From assembly GCF_029263665.1 (NCBI RefSeq), contig NZ_JAJUFQ010000001.1, forward strand, positions 307,875 through 371,874: DNA of 64,000 nt. The letters are read 5' to 3'. The notes under the pieces were generated by a model that searched no databases, was not told the DNA's origin, and was given only the letters and a program-made list of their open reading frames with translations. The first letter of the stretch is position 1. Each line of letters begins with the position of its first letter. This DNA comes from Halomonas sp. (lineage in GTDB: Bacteria; Pseudomonadota; Gammaproteobacteria; Pseudomonadales; Halomonadaceae). Shown here in pieces: positions 53,130-61,535 of this stretch. The position numbers and the translations under genes are program-made.

Positions 53130-54557
53130 ATGAGCGAATCCAGCATCGAACGCTTTATCCCAGCCCAGCAGCTCGACGAGGTCCTGGGCCAGCCAGAGTC
53201 AGCAGCAAGTCACAGCCTGTACGAGCGTCGCCAGCATATCTATGTGCGTGAAATTGCCGGACGCTTCCAGCGTCTGCGCAGAATAACCAACTGGATACTG
53301 ATGCTGGGCTTTCTGCTGCTTCCCTGGGTTCCCTGGGAAGGGCGCCCGGCGGTATGGTTCGACCTGCCAGGACGAGCCTTCCACATCTTCTCGGTGACCT
53401 TCTACCCTCAGGAATTCATGTTGCTGTCGTGGCTACTGATCATTTGCGCCTTCGGCCTGTTCTTCATCACGGTATTTGCCGGCCGGGCCTGGTGTGGCTA
53501 CAGTTGCCCCCAGAGTGTCTGGACCTTCCTGTTTATCTGGGTAGAACATCGTGTCGAAGGTAGCCGTCACCGTCGTATCAAGCGTGACAAATCCTGCTGG
53601 AATCTCGACAAGCTATGGCGCAAGGCCTCCAAGCACTTCCTGTGGCTACTGATCTCCCTGATCACAGGCATCACCATCGTTGGCTATTTCACCCCCATGG
53701 CCGAGTTGATCCCTTCTCTGGTTCAATTTGACGTCAATGGCTGGACCTGGTTCTGGGTAGGCTTTTTTGTGCTGTTCACCTATGTCAACGCCGGCTGGCT
53801 ACGCGAGCAGGTGTGCCTGTACATGTGTCCCTATGCGCGCTTCCAGGCAGTGATGTTCGACCGCGATACGCTGACCGTCTCCTACGACCAGCGTCGCGGG
53901 GAGCCACGGGGCAAGCACAAGGCCCATTCCCATGAGACGAAGCCTGGTTCCTGTATCGACTGCGAATTGTGTGTACAGGTCTGCCCCACCGGGATAGATA
54001 TTCGCGATGGCTTGCAATATCAATGCATCGATTGTGCTGCCTGCATTGACGCCTGCGACAGTGTAATGGACAAGCTGGGCCAACCCAGAGGGCTTGTGCG
54101 CTACACCACGGAGAATGCGCTGCATGGGCAACCTTCTCGCCTGCTGCGCCCTCGTCTGCTGGGCTACCTGGCGCTCTTGCTGGTGATGCTAGGTGTCTTT
54201 CTTTACCACCTTGCCTCACGCACGCCACTGGATATCGACCTCAAACGTGATCGAGGCAGCCTTTATCAGACACTGAGTGATGGGCGCATCGCCAATGCCT
54301 ATGCGCTTACCGTGCGCAACCTCGACAACCGCGATCATCGCTATGTTATCGAAGCGTCCGGTATCGAAGGTCTACAGATAGACAGCGACAGCATCCTCGT
54401 GCCAGCAGGAGAGTCCCGCCAACGCGTACTGACCTTGAGCCTTGACCCTGCTCGCCTCACGACTCCCAGCACGGATATTCGCCTGAGTGTGCATGTACAG
54501 GACATGCCTTCGATCACGGTGGAACAGGAAAGTCGTTTCATAGGAGCTACCCCCTGA
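53130..54557 (+). CDS. ccoG: Cytochrome oxidase assembly protein CcoG (Cu(II) reductase)
   Basis: CcoG (RdxA/FixG) is a membrane polyferredoxin; in Rhodobacter it reduces Cu(II) before delivery to the oxidase. The 475-residue protein has several helices, the CGYSCPQ motif, CLYMCPYARFQ, a ferredoxin-type cluster CIDCELCVQVCP and a second set CIDCAACIDACD in which the final Pro is missing, and a C-terminal periplasmic Ig-like domain. The ATG at 53130 has GGGAGA upstream and is preferred over a start 14 codons before. Its stop overlaps the ccoH start (TGATG). Confidence 0.96.
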   Translation: MSESSIERFIPAQQLDEVLGQPESAASHSLYERRQHIYVREIAGRFQRLRRITNWILMLGFLLLPWVPWEGRPAVWFDLPGRAFHIFSVTFYPQEFMLLSWLLIICAFGLFFITVFAGRAWCGYSCPQSVWTFLFIWVEHRVEGSRHRRIKRDKSCWNLDKLWRKASKHFLWLLISLITGITIVGYFTPMAELIPSLVQFDVNGWTWFWVGFFVLFTYVNAGWLREQVCLYMCPYARFQAVMFDRDTLTVSYDQRRGEPRGKHKAHSHETKPGSCIDCELCVQVCPTGIDIRDGLQYQCIDCAACIDACDSVMDKLGQPRGLVRYTTENALHGQPSRLLRPRLLGYLALLLVMLGVFLYHLASRTPLDIDLKRDRGSLYQTLSDGRIANAYALTVRNLDNRDHRYVIEASGIEGLQIDSDSILVPAGESRQRVLTLSLDPARLTTPSTDIRLSVHVQDMPSITVEQESRFIGATP

Positions 54558-55084
54558 TGAGCCCCGAAGATGTCACTCTGACACCCTGGTACAAACAGTT
54601 CTGGCCCTGGTTCATGATCGGCCTGCTGGCATCCTCAATCATGTTCAGCCTGACCTATCTCGCCTTTTCCATCCGTTACTTCGATGGCTCCGTCGGCCAG
54701 GATTATTACAAGGACGGTCTTGCCATCAATGCACAGCTGGAAAAACAGCGGCACGCCAAGGCGCTGGGCCTGAGCGCTGAATTGCGCATGGATAGTGTGA
54801 GCGGCGATATCACTGTTCGCCTGGATGGCAACTTCAATGGCACGGGTGGTTATCCCGAGAACCTGGACCTCGCTCTGCGCTTTCCCACGGATAACGACCT
54901 CGATCAGGAGCTGACCCTGCAGCACATCCGTAATGGCCACTATGTCACCCACCTGGAAAAGCCACTGCACTACCGCTGGTATGTGCAATTACAACCAGTT
55001 CCCGGCAAGGACGCGGCATGGCGTCTCAATGGTGTGGCTCAGTTTCCGAGCACCGAGGCCATTCACCTGACACCTGGGCTTTAG
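54557..55084 (+). CDS. ccoH: cbb3 oxidase assembly protein CcoH/FixH
   Basis: CcoH is a single-span membrane protein needed for cbb3 assembly. The 175-residue protein starts with a cytosolic stretch containing PWYKQFWPWFMIGLL and one helix (about 17-38), followed by the FixH signature VGQDYYKDGLAINAQLEKQR near residue 51 and a periplasmic beta-rich domain. It is coupled to ccoG and precedes ccoI by 7 bp. Confidence 0.93.
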   Translation: MSPEDVTLTPWYKQFWPWFMIGLLASSIMFSLTYLAFSIRYFDGSVGQDYYKDGLAINAQLEKQRHAKALGLSAELRMDSVSGDITVRLDGNFNGTGGYPENLDLALRFPTDNDLDQELTLQHIRNGHYVTHLEKPLHYRWYVQLQPVPGKDAAWRLNGVAQFPSTEAIHLTPGL

Positions 55085-55091
55085 GACAGCA

Positions 55092-57527
55092 ATGTCATCC
55101 ACGTCGTGCTATCACTGCGGATCAGCCGTTCCCCAGACCGGAAGCTGGTCCATCGAGCTGGATGGCCAGCAACATCTTCTATGCTGCCCGGGGTGTGAAG
55201 CCGTCGCCCAAGCTATCGTCAACGCCGGTCTCGATAGCTATTACCGCTTTCGCAGCGCCCTCCCCGAACGCCCTCCTGCTTCTGTCGTAGACCAGCAACG
55301 CTGGCAAGTCTTCGATGATCCCGGGTTGCAAGGCCGCTTCATCAAGCAACAGGAAGATTGCCACGTCGTCACCTTGGCAGTGGATGGCATTACCTGCGCC
55401 GCCTGCGCCTGGCTGATCGAGCACCGCCTCAATGCCCTCGATGGCGTGACCGAGAGTGCCGTCAACCTTGCCCAGCACCGGGTCAGAATATGCTGGCGAC
55501 CAGAGCTTCTCTCGCTATCGCGCCTGCTCGCCGAGATGGCCGCCATCGGTTATCCCGCCCAACCCTATGAACCTGACCGTGCCAGGGTTCGTCTGCACCA
55601 GGAGTCTCGCAAGATGGTGCGACGCTTGATCGTCGCCGCCATCGGCATGATGCAGGTGCTGATGTTCTCGATTCCTCACTATGTCTCGGGCTGGGACGCC
55701 ACATCAGGAGATCTGAGCGCCGACCTTGAACGTCTTTTTGCTTGGCTGGCACTGATTCTGACCACCCCCGTCGTCATGTTTTCCGCTCAACCCTTCTTCT
55801 TCGGTGCTCTGCGTGATCTGCGTAGCCGCACCCTGGGGATGGACGTTCCCGTATCACTTGCCATCGCAGGCGCCTACCTGGCCAGCGTATGGGCCGTGTT
55901 CAGCCAGAGTGGCGAGATGTATTTCGACTCGGTCAGCATGTTCACCTTCTTTCTGCTCGCCGGACGTTACATCGAGGCCCGTGCACGAACACATTACGGA
56001 AAGGCAGGAAACGCGATGAGTTCGCTGATTCCTGCTGCTGCCGTGCAAGTCGATGCAGGCGGCAACGAGCGCATGGTGCCATCCAGCGAGCTGTTGCCCG
56101 GTGACAGGGTACGCGTGCGACCAGGAGAGCAGATTCCCGCCGATGGCATCATCCGCGATGGCCTGGCCAGCCTCGATGAATCCATGCTCAGTGGTGAGGC
56201 CTTGCCGAATACACGGACTCTGGGCGATACCGTCAATGCCGGCAGTATGGTCCTGGACAGCCCTGTGGAAATAGAGGTCACGCAAGTCGGCCAGAGTACA
56301 CGCGCTGCCAGCATCCTGGACCTGACAGATCGCGCCTTCAGTCAGCGTCCGCACATCGCACGTCTGGCTGAGCGCATTGCTCACCGTTTCGTGACACGCT
56401 TATTGCTGCTCTGCATCTGCGTGGCACTGGCCTGGTGGTGGATCGATCCATCTCGCAGCCTGTGGGTAACACTTTCCGTACTGGTAGTGTCCTGCCCTTG
56501 TGCTCTGGCATTGGCCACGCCAACTGCCCTGACCGTCGCCCATGGGCGATTGCGCCGCTCAGGGGTATTGATCACTCGGGCCGATGCGCTGGAAACCCTG
56601 GCCAGGCTCGACCGCATCATCTTCGACAAGACAGGAACCCTGACCCAGGGAAAAATACGCTTGGCGGCCTCACACATTCTCTCCCGGGAATACGATGAAA
56701 CCTTTCTGCTGGCAGTGGCTGGCACATTGGAATCATCTTCAGAGCACCCCATTGCCCACGCCTTTTTGTCCTGCCAACGTCATGCCATTCGAGCTACTGG
56801 TATCATCAACACCCCAGGTCAAGGGCTCAGCGGACATCTGCAACTCCCCCATGACAACGCAACCTGGCGCCTGGGTCAGGCAAGGTTCGCCGTCGATGGT
56901 TATTCTCCTCCCCCGCCTCCGGGCCACGGTTGCTGGTTACTGCTGACCCGGGATACAGTCCCCATGGCATGGTTCCAGGTCGATGATTCTCCGAGAGAGG
57001 ATGCCGCCATTACCCTTCAGTCACTGAAGGAACATGGCCTGAAAATAGAAATCCTGTCAGGAGACAGCGAAAGCAATGTCTCCGCCATGGCTTCCGCGCT
57101 CGGCATCACCCGGTGGCGGGGAGCAACCAGCCCTGAAGACAAGCTCGCCCACCTTCAGCGACGTCAGCACGCTGGGGAAGTCGTGGCCATGGTCGGCGAT
57201 GGCATCAATGACACACCGGTGCTGGCAGGAGCCAACCTGGCCATCGCCATGCCCGGCTCCAGTGACCTGGCCCGCACCCGAGCCGACATGGTGCTACTGG
57301 GAGAGCATTTACACGCCATCGTGGAATCCGTCGACGTCGCACGTGCCACGCAGCGAATCATTCGCCAGAATCTCGCCTGGGCGCTGGTCTACAATCTGGT
57401 CGCGATTCCCCTGGCCTCCCTTGGGTTCGTATCGCCATGGATGGCCGCACTGGGCATGTCGCTCAGTTCACTACTGGTGGTAGGCAATGCGCTCCGCCTC
57501 CGCCCCAGCCGCAGGCAGCCAGCATGA
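55092..57527 (+). CDS. ccoI: Copper-transporting P1B-type ATPase CcoI (FixI)
   Basis: CcoI exports copper to the periplasm for CuB of the cbb3 oxidase; it is an assembly factor rather than a detoxification pump. The 811-residue protein has N-terminal cysteine clusters (CYHCG and CCPGC, residues 6-35), a heavy-metal-associated domain with CAAC (102-105), eight membrane helices, the ion-binding SCPC (C468, C470), the phosphorylation motif DKTGTLT at D512, and VGDGINDTPVL. Its stop overlaps the ccoS start (ATGA). Full-length and intact. Confidence 0.97.
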   Translation: MSSTSCYHCGSAVPQTGSWSIELDGQQHLLCCPGCEAVAQAIVNAGLDSYYRFRSALPERPPASVVDQQRWQVFDDPGLQGRFIKQQEDCHVVTLAVDGITCAACAWLIEHRLNALDGVTESAVNLAQHRVRICWRPELLSLSRLLAEMAAIGYPAQPYEPDRARVRLHQESRKMVRRLIVAAIGMMQVLMFSIPHYVSGWDATSGDLSADLERLFAWLALILTTPVVMFSAQPFFFGALRDLRSRTLGMDVPVSLAIAGAYLASVWAVFSQSGEMYFDSVSMFTFFLLAGRYIEARARTHYGKAGNAMSSLIPAAAVQVDAGGNERMVPSSELLPGDRVRVRPGEQIPADGIIRDGLASLDESMLSGEALPNTRTLGDTVNAGSMVLDSPVEIEVTQVGQSTRAASILDLTDRAFSQRPHIARLAERIAHRFVTRLLLLCICVALAWWWIDPSRSLWVTLSVLVVSCPCALALATPTALTVAHGRLRRSGVLITRADALETLARLDRIIFDKTGTLTQGKIRLAASHILSREYDETFLLAVAGTLESSSEHPIAHAFLSCQRHAIRATGIINTPGQGLSGHLQLPHDNATWRLGQARFAVDGYSPPPPPGHGCWLLLTRDTVPMAWFQVDDSPREDAAITLQSLKEHGLKIEILSGDSESNVSAMASALGITRWRGATSPEDKLAHLQRRQHAGEVVAMVGDGINDTPVLAGANLAIAMPGSSDLARTRADMVLLGEHLHAIVESVDVARATQRIIRQNLAWALVYNLVAIPLASLGFVSPWMAALGMSLSSLLVVGNALRLRPSRRQPA

Positions 57528-57724
57528 GCATCCTGTTTCTCTTGATCCCTTTATCACTGATCCTGCTCGGCCTGGCGATCTGGGCTTTCTTCTGGGCGGT
57601 CAGGAATGACCAGTTCGAGGATCTGGAAGGGCCTGCCTATCGTATTCTGTTCGACGATGACGACCCTCCACCCGGCCCAAAACAGAACGGCCAGAGCGCC
57701 CCTCACGAGAAAGATACCCAATGA
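57524..57724 (+). CDS. ccoS: cbb3 oxidase maturation protein CcoS
   Basis: CcoS is a small membrane protein required for cofactor insertion into cbb3 oxidase. The 66-residue protein has one helix (about 3-26), then the family block WAVRNDQFEDLEGPAYRILF followed by an acidic DDDDPP stretch and a polar tail. Starts in the ccoI stop and ends in the start of the next gene, both by 4-base overlaps. Confidence 0.95.
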   Translation: MSILFLLIPLSLILLGLAIWAFFWAVRNDQFEDLEGPAYRILFDDDDPPPGPKQNGQSAPHEKDTQ

Positions 57725-58410
57725 ACCCGACTGGACTGGAACTACCAGCCCTTGCCGCAGCCTTTGTCTTTGGCCTGCTGGGCAGCGCCCACTGCATTGG
57801 CATGTGTGGTGGAATCATGAGTGTTCTGACCTTCAATATCCCGCCCAGCATGCGCCAGCCAGCCCGGCTTGTCGGCCTGGTACTGGGTTACAACCTGGGA
57901 CGTATCACCAGCTATGCAATTGCCGGAGCGTCAGCCGCAACACTGGGCTCCGTGGTGACACTCGCACCAGGCATGCACACTGCAATGCAGTTGCTTTCAG
58001 CCCTGATGATGCTGCTGATGGCACTGTACATTGCCAACTTCTGGAAGGGGTTACGCCATGTCGAAAGGCTTGGGCGACACCTTTGGCGGCATATTGAACC
58101 CGCTGGACGCAAGTTACTGCCAGTGGTGCACATTCCTCAGGCTGTGGTGCTGGGTGCCATATGGGGCTGGTTACCTTGTGGCCTGGTCTACTCCATGCTG
58201 ACATGGAGCCTGTCCAGTGCCGACGCCATGGAGGGGGCAGTACTATTGACAGCTTTCGGCTTGGGTACCCTGCCGGCATTGCTGCTCAACGGCCTTGCTG
58301 CGCGTCAATTACAACACCTGCTCGCGCTGAACAGTACCCGCTGGACCGCCGCAGCCCTGATTGTCTCCTTTGCCATATGGCAAATATCAAGAGCTACTAT
58401 GCATCTATAA
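57721..58410 (+). CDS. UreH-like/SafE-type membrane protein associated with cbb3 assembly
   Basis: The 229-residue protein has six or so membrane helices and two short cysteine-bearing motifs in them: GSAHCIGMCGG near residue 21 and WGWLPCGLVYS near residue 146. This is the pattern of the UreH_2/cytochrome-c-biogenesis (DsbD-like) membrane family, annotated as sulfite exporter TauE/SafE by habit. Genes of this kind follow ccoS in many proteobacteria, and the cysteines suggest handling of copper or thiols; sulfite export is unlikely. The start overlaps ccoS by 4 bases, so it belongs to the operon. Confidence 0.82.
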   Translation: MNPTGLELPALAAAFVFGLLGSAHCIGMCGGIMSVLTFNIPPSMRQPARLVGLVLGYNLGRITSYAIAGASAATLGSVVTLAPGMHTAMQLLSALMMLLMALYIANFWKGLRHVERLGRHLWRHIEPAGRKLLPVVHIPQAVVLGAIWGWLPCGLVYSMLTWSLSSADAMEGAVLLTAFGLGTLPALLLNGLAARQLQHLLALNSTRWTAAALIVSFAIWQISRATMHL

Positions 58411-58553
58411 TACATATATTGCCTCAGAACGAAATTCAGAAAAATCAGCGCATTTGCATAAAATTTCAGAAAAAATAGGGTGTATCTCCCCCTCTCCAGA
58501 AGAGGTATGCATATCCGCTATACATTTCAAGTGTGTAAAATGACGCCAGTTCT

Positions 58554-58590
58554 GTGCCAAGCTGGAATAATGATTCCATTGGCACTTTTT
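58554..58590 (+). terminator. Nested hairpin with T-run upstream of the FNR-type gene
   Basis: GTGCCAA/TTGGCAC forms an outer stem, GGAAT/ATTCC an inner one with loop AATG, and five Ts follow. It lies 143 bases past the cco operon and only 39 bases before the start of the regulator gene. It may end the cco transcript or act in the regulator's leader. Confidence 0.75.
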
Positions 58591-58629
58591 ACATTTTCGT
58601 TCGCAACTGATTATCCACAGGAGCTGTGA

Positions 58630-59370
58630 ATGTCTTCCTCGGCCCAAGACCGACGGCGTTCCCTGCTGCAAGAAACTCGCTGTGACTCCTGCCGACTGAG
58701 CTCGCTCTGTCTGCCGTTGTCACTCGACACGAACGACCTGGAACGCTTCGACTCCATAATTCGCCGTCATCCACCGATCAAGAAAGGTACTCGCCTGATC
58801 GAACAAGGAGACCCCTTCACCAGCATATATGCCGTACGCTCTGGAAGCCTGAAGCAAACCATCACCGAGGGTAGCGGTGAAGCTCAACTGACCAACTTTT
58901 TCCTGCCCAGCGAGATCATCGGGCTCGACGGTATCAGCGATGGCTTGTATACCGGCAGTGTCGTGGCTCTGGAAATGACCACGGTATGCGAGATTCCATT
59001 CGACCGTCTCGATACTCTGTCCCAGACGCTGCCCGAGCTCCGCTCTCAGTTGCTGAGAACCATCAGCAAGGAGCTGCACCAGGACCGACGCATGATGCAG
59101 CTACTCTCGCGCAAGACTGCCGACCAGCGACTGGCCTGCTTTTTCCTCGGGCTATCCGATCGCTTCAGGCGGCGCGGGTATTCGCCCTTCAGCTTCCGCT
59201 TGTCCATGTCCCGCGCGGATATCGGCAATCACCTGGGCCTTGCGGTCGAAACCATTAGTCGCATCCTAGGACGCTTCCAGCAGCAGGACCTGGTCGCAGT
59301 TTCCGGTCGTGAAGTGCATATCCTCAACATCAACGACCTGACGAGACTCGCCGACACTGAAACGAACTGA
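58630..59370 (+). CDS. fnr: FNR/ANR-type oxygen-sensing transcriptional regulator
   Basis: The 246-residue regulator has an N-terminal cysteine set C18, C21, C27 plus C120, the ligands of the oxygen-labile 4Fe-4S cluster in FNR/ANR. A cyclic-nucleotide-like sensor domain follows, then a dimerisation helix and a helix-turn-helix with ADIGNHLGLAVETISRIL; the E-T-I-S-R recognition helix matches FNR, so TTGAT-N4-ATCAA sites are the expected targets. AGGAG precedes the ATG. Position directly after the cbb3 locus suggests it controls oxidase expression, but no full FNR site is visible upstream of ccoN. The 219-bp upstream gap is AT-rich with possible -10 elements (TATAAT near 58402). Confidence 0.93.
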   Translation: MSSSAQDRRRSLLQETRCDSCRLSSLCLPLSLDTNDLERFDSIIRRHPPIKKGTRLIEQGDPFTSIYAVRSGSLKQTITEGSGEAQLTNFFLPSEIIGLDGISDGLYTGSVVALEMTTVCEIPFDRLDTLSQTLPELRSQLLRTISKELHQDRRMMQLLSRKTADQRLACFFLGLSDRFRRRGYSPFSFRLSMSRADIGNHLGLAVETISRILGRFQQQDLVAVSGREVHILNINDLTRLADTETN

Positions 59371-59431
59371 GTCTCGAAAAACAACCACCAATATATGGCG
59401 GATACTCCAGCCACTTCATGATGAACAAACA

Positions 59432-59464
59432 AAAAGGCAACCAATAACCACATGGGCGCCTTTT
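59432..59464. terminator. Weak bidirectional terminator-like element
   Basis: AAAAGGC and GCCTTTT are separated by 19 bases between the fnr-type gene and the glycosyltransferase gene, which converge. Flanking AAAC and GTTT extend the pairing. The stem is short. The rest of the 244-bp gap holds no gene; a 7-bp inverted repeat (ATGGATA/TATCCAT, 59592-59615) touches the glycosyltransferase stop. Confidence 0.4.
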
Positions 59465-59614
59465 CGTTTCATATTGAAGCCATGCCTCTACCACCTATTA
59501 TTGCCAAGTATCCCATGAGCCACACAGTCATCCTTTATTCCACTACTTCTAGCTCTTTCTCCTGACCAGACCAATCATGATCAAGCATGTCATGGATAGC
59601 TATTTATATATCCA

Positions 59615-60652
59615 TCAGGATGCCTGACGCTTCAGCCAAAATTCGCGCCCCAGCTCAGGGCTGCACTCTGCTTGGGCCTTATCTGCCGCCGCCAGAGCCA
59701 TTCGCCGAGCATCCTGAGGAAATGCCAGCAGGCGCCTCATGCACTCTTGCCAGTGATCAGAGTGGTCTTCCGCCAGCAGCCCATCAATCTCATCACTGAC
59801 CAGATCCTTGTATGGAGAGCGTTGGCTGTAGATACCAACGCCACCCATCAACGTAATATCCAGGAATTTGATATAGGACTTCCCGGCATTGAACGCGGTA
59901 GGCCACAGCGGTGCGAGACCGATATGGATGCGGTGCTTGCATTGATAGTCCAGGAAGTTTTTCCAGGGGAGAGAGGACGGCGTACTCACCCGCTTAAGAC
60001 TGGCCACCTCAGGTGGAGCAAAGCGCCCAAGCATCAACTCGAACTGGACGTGATGGCATGCTTCATGGATCGATGCCAACGCCGGGACAATATGCTCGAG
60101 ATCCTGCAGATGAGCACGAGTCCCATGAAATCCCACTCGCCATTCAGCCGCCCTGAAATGTTCAAGGCTTGGAGGAACCGCAATCAGCCCGGGCGTCAGA
60201 ATGCTGACATGGCGATGCCGGTCGACGAAGGTCCTGGCAAGCTGGTCACTGCATGCAATTACCTCATCAGCCAATGGTAGCAGCCGCTTCTGCTCTTCCA
60301 CCTTGTCAGCCATACGCTGACGATACCCATCCGGCAGCGAATGATCCTGTGCTGCAGCAGACAGATCATCGTCAATCACGTAATACACCCCGGCCAGGAG
60401 AGAACGCTCACTCTCCAGAACTTCACACCAAGGTAGCGCCAGGCCACGGCAAACGATGACATGGGCACCGCGCATCAATCCTCGCAACCATGGCCAGCAC
60501 CAGAGCGGATGACGCCATTTTCGTGTATCCAGACGCGTGATACGAGCGCCACGTTCCTGCAACCATGGGGCAACAGAAGCAAGGAAATAGATGTCTTCCG
60601 TAGGCCTGGCTCCATCACTGAGTACCAGCCAGTGAGCCCGTCTCCTGTTCAT
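59615..60652 (-). CDS. GT4-like glycosyltransferase
   Basis: The 345-residue protein has a two-domain GT-B layout with no signal or membrane helix. The C-terminal half contains VGFHGTRAHLQDLEHIV near residue 190 and HIGLAPLWPTAFNAGKSYIKFLDITLMGG near residue 255, where the F-N-x-x-K-S and K-F-L elements bind the sugar nucleotide in family 4-like enzymes. The N-terminal half includes VYYVIDDDLSAA. Donor and acceptor are unknown; a surface polysaccharide or modification of the neighbouring adhesin are possibilities. The ATG at 60652 overlaps the stop of the small membrane protein gene (ATGA). Confidence 0.78.
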   Translation of the reverse strand: MNRRRAHWLVLSDGARPTEDIYFLASVAPWLQERGARITRLDTRKWRHPLWCWPWLRGLMRGAHVIVCRGLALPWCEVLESERSLLAGVYYVIDDDLSAAAQDHSLPDGYRQRMADKVEEQKRLLPLADEVIACSDQLARTFVDRHRHVSILTPGLIAVPPSLEHFRAAEWRVGFHGTRAHLQDLEHIVPALASIHEACHHVQFELMLGRFAPPEVASLKRVSTPSSLPWKNFLDYQCKHRIHIGLAPLWPTAFNAGKSYIKFLDITLMGGVGIYSQRSPYKDLVSDEIDGLLAEDHSDHWQECMRRLLAFPQDARRMALAAADKAQAECSPELGREFWLKRQAS

Positions 60653-60939
60653 GCCCGGCGCCTCAACACTGCACCTCCCAGCCATGCAAGCAAAAGGCAG
60701 GCCAGCAAGGGAGACAGCACATCCAGTGCCGAGTCCAGGCTCCAGTGATATACCAGCCCGTAGTACCAACTCACCGCATTGCCACCACCACCCTTGTATT
60801 CATGCTGTGCGATTTCCCGGCCCAGAAAAACAGCCACACTGATGGCACCTGCCGCCCAACGTCCAAAAAATGGCCACAAGCACACCTGGATACCCATACC
60901 GATAACGAAATGCTCAAGATGTGTGCCATTCAATATCAT
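60649..60939 (-). CDS. Small membrane protein coupled to the glycosyltransferase
   Basis: From the ATG at 60939 (GAGG 8 bases upstream) this is a 96-residue protein with two or three hydrophobic segments: residues 10-40, and 68-90 near the C-terminus ending RRR. The polar middle reads GREIAQHEYKGGGGNAVSWYY, with a conserved-looking acidic/histidine patch. The frame is open to 61104 but the added stretch is encoded by 15-bp tandem repeats (EEHVN units) and is probably not translated. I recognise no family. The 4-base overlap with the glycosyltransferase suggests a joint role, possibly as its membrane partner. Confidence 0.6.
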   Translation of the reverse strand: MILNGTHLEHFVIGMGIQVCLWPFFGRWAAGAISVAVFLGREIAQHEYKGGGGNAVSWYYGLVYHWSLDSALDVLSPLLACLLLAWLGGAVLRRRA

Positions 60940-61535
60940 CGACGAGGCCTCAGCGCAGGGAAACTTTTTCTCTTCATCCGCATGCTCTTCATTCACATGC
61001 TCTTCATTCACATAGAGCGAAGCCCTGACCTCGCCTGCCGTCACTGTACCCCGTCCCCCAGTGGCAAATGAAGGATGCCAATAATTATCAGCAGAAACCC
61101 ACAAGAGACCGACGAGAGGTCAGACGTTCCCTCAAAGGTATTCGATCGGTCCTATCGAAACATCAACGAATGCAGTCCTTCTTGCAGAACAAATCACCCA
61201 CCCATATTTTCATTTAATAACAAAGCATTAACAAAATAATTCCACCACTTCTTTACTCTCCGAAACCAGCATCACCAGTGCTGCTGATAGCTGGCAGCGG
61301 ACAGTCCATTCCAGTCCTCGGCATCGTTACAGGTGTAACACCGGCTTTTTGAGCTTGCAATATGAGGCATTTGGTCTACTACATTACTTCTTTGGAGACA
61401 TCAGCTAACAGACGGAATTAATAGTGACACATAAAAGCATTAGAAATTTCGTACTGTGCCATGTAAGAGTACTTCGGATGCCTCTTTGAAAATGGCCTCG
61501 CAGGGCTATCACTTCACGTGCAAGGGAACACCACA
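60940..61535. other. AT-rich intergenic region between the glycosyltransferase operon and the adhesin
   Basis: No complete gene is supported. It must hold divergent promoters. Visible elements are two 15-bp tandem repeats (60981-61010), a 6-bp inverted repeat TTCGAT/ATCGAA around a 7-base loop at 61141-61159, and a markedly AT-rich block at 61201-61260. AAGGGAA before the adhesin ATG is its ribosome binding site. No convincing sigma70 promoter was found. Confidence 0.5.
60981..61010. repeat. Two perfect 15-bp tandem repeats
   Basis: CATGCTCTTCATTCA occurs twice in tandem, with a partial third copy (CTCTTCAT) before it. The period is a multiple of three and lies in the open frame upstream of the small membrane protein's start, encoding EEHVN-like units if translated. 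Confidence 0.88.

Noticed and set aside
60940..61104. N-terminal extension of the small membrane protein with EEHVN repeats
   Set aside because: The extension is encoded by 15-bp tandem repeats and AT-rich DNA, while the ATG at 60939 has a ribosome binding site and begins the hydrophobic core; translation of the extension is not excluded but is not favoured.
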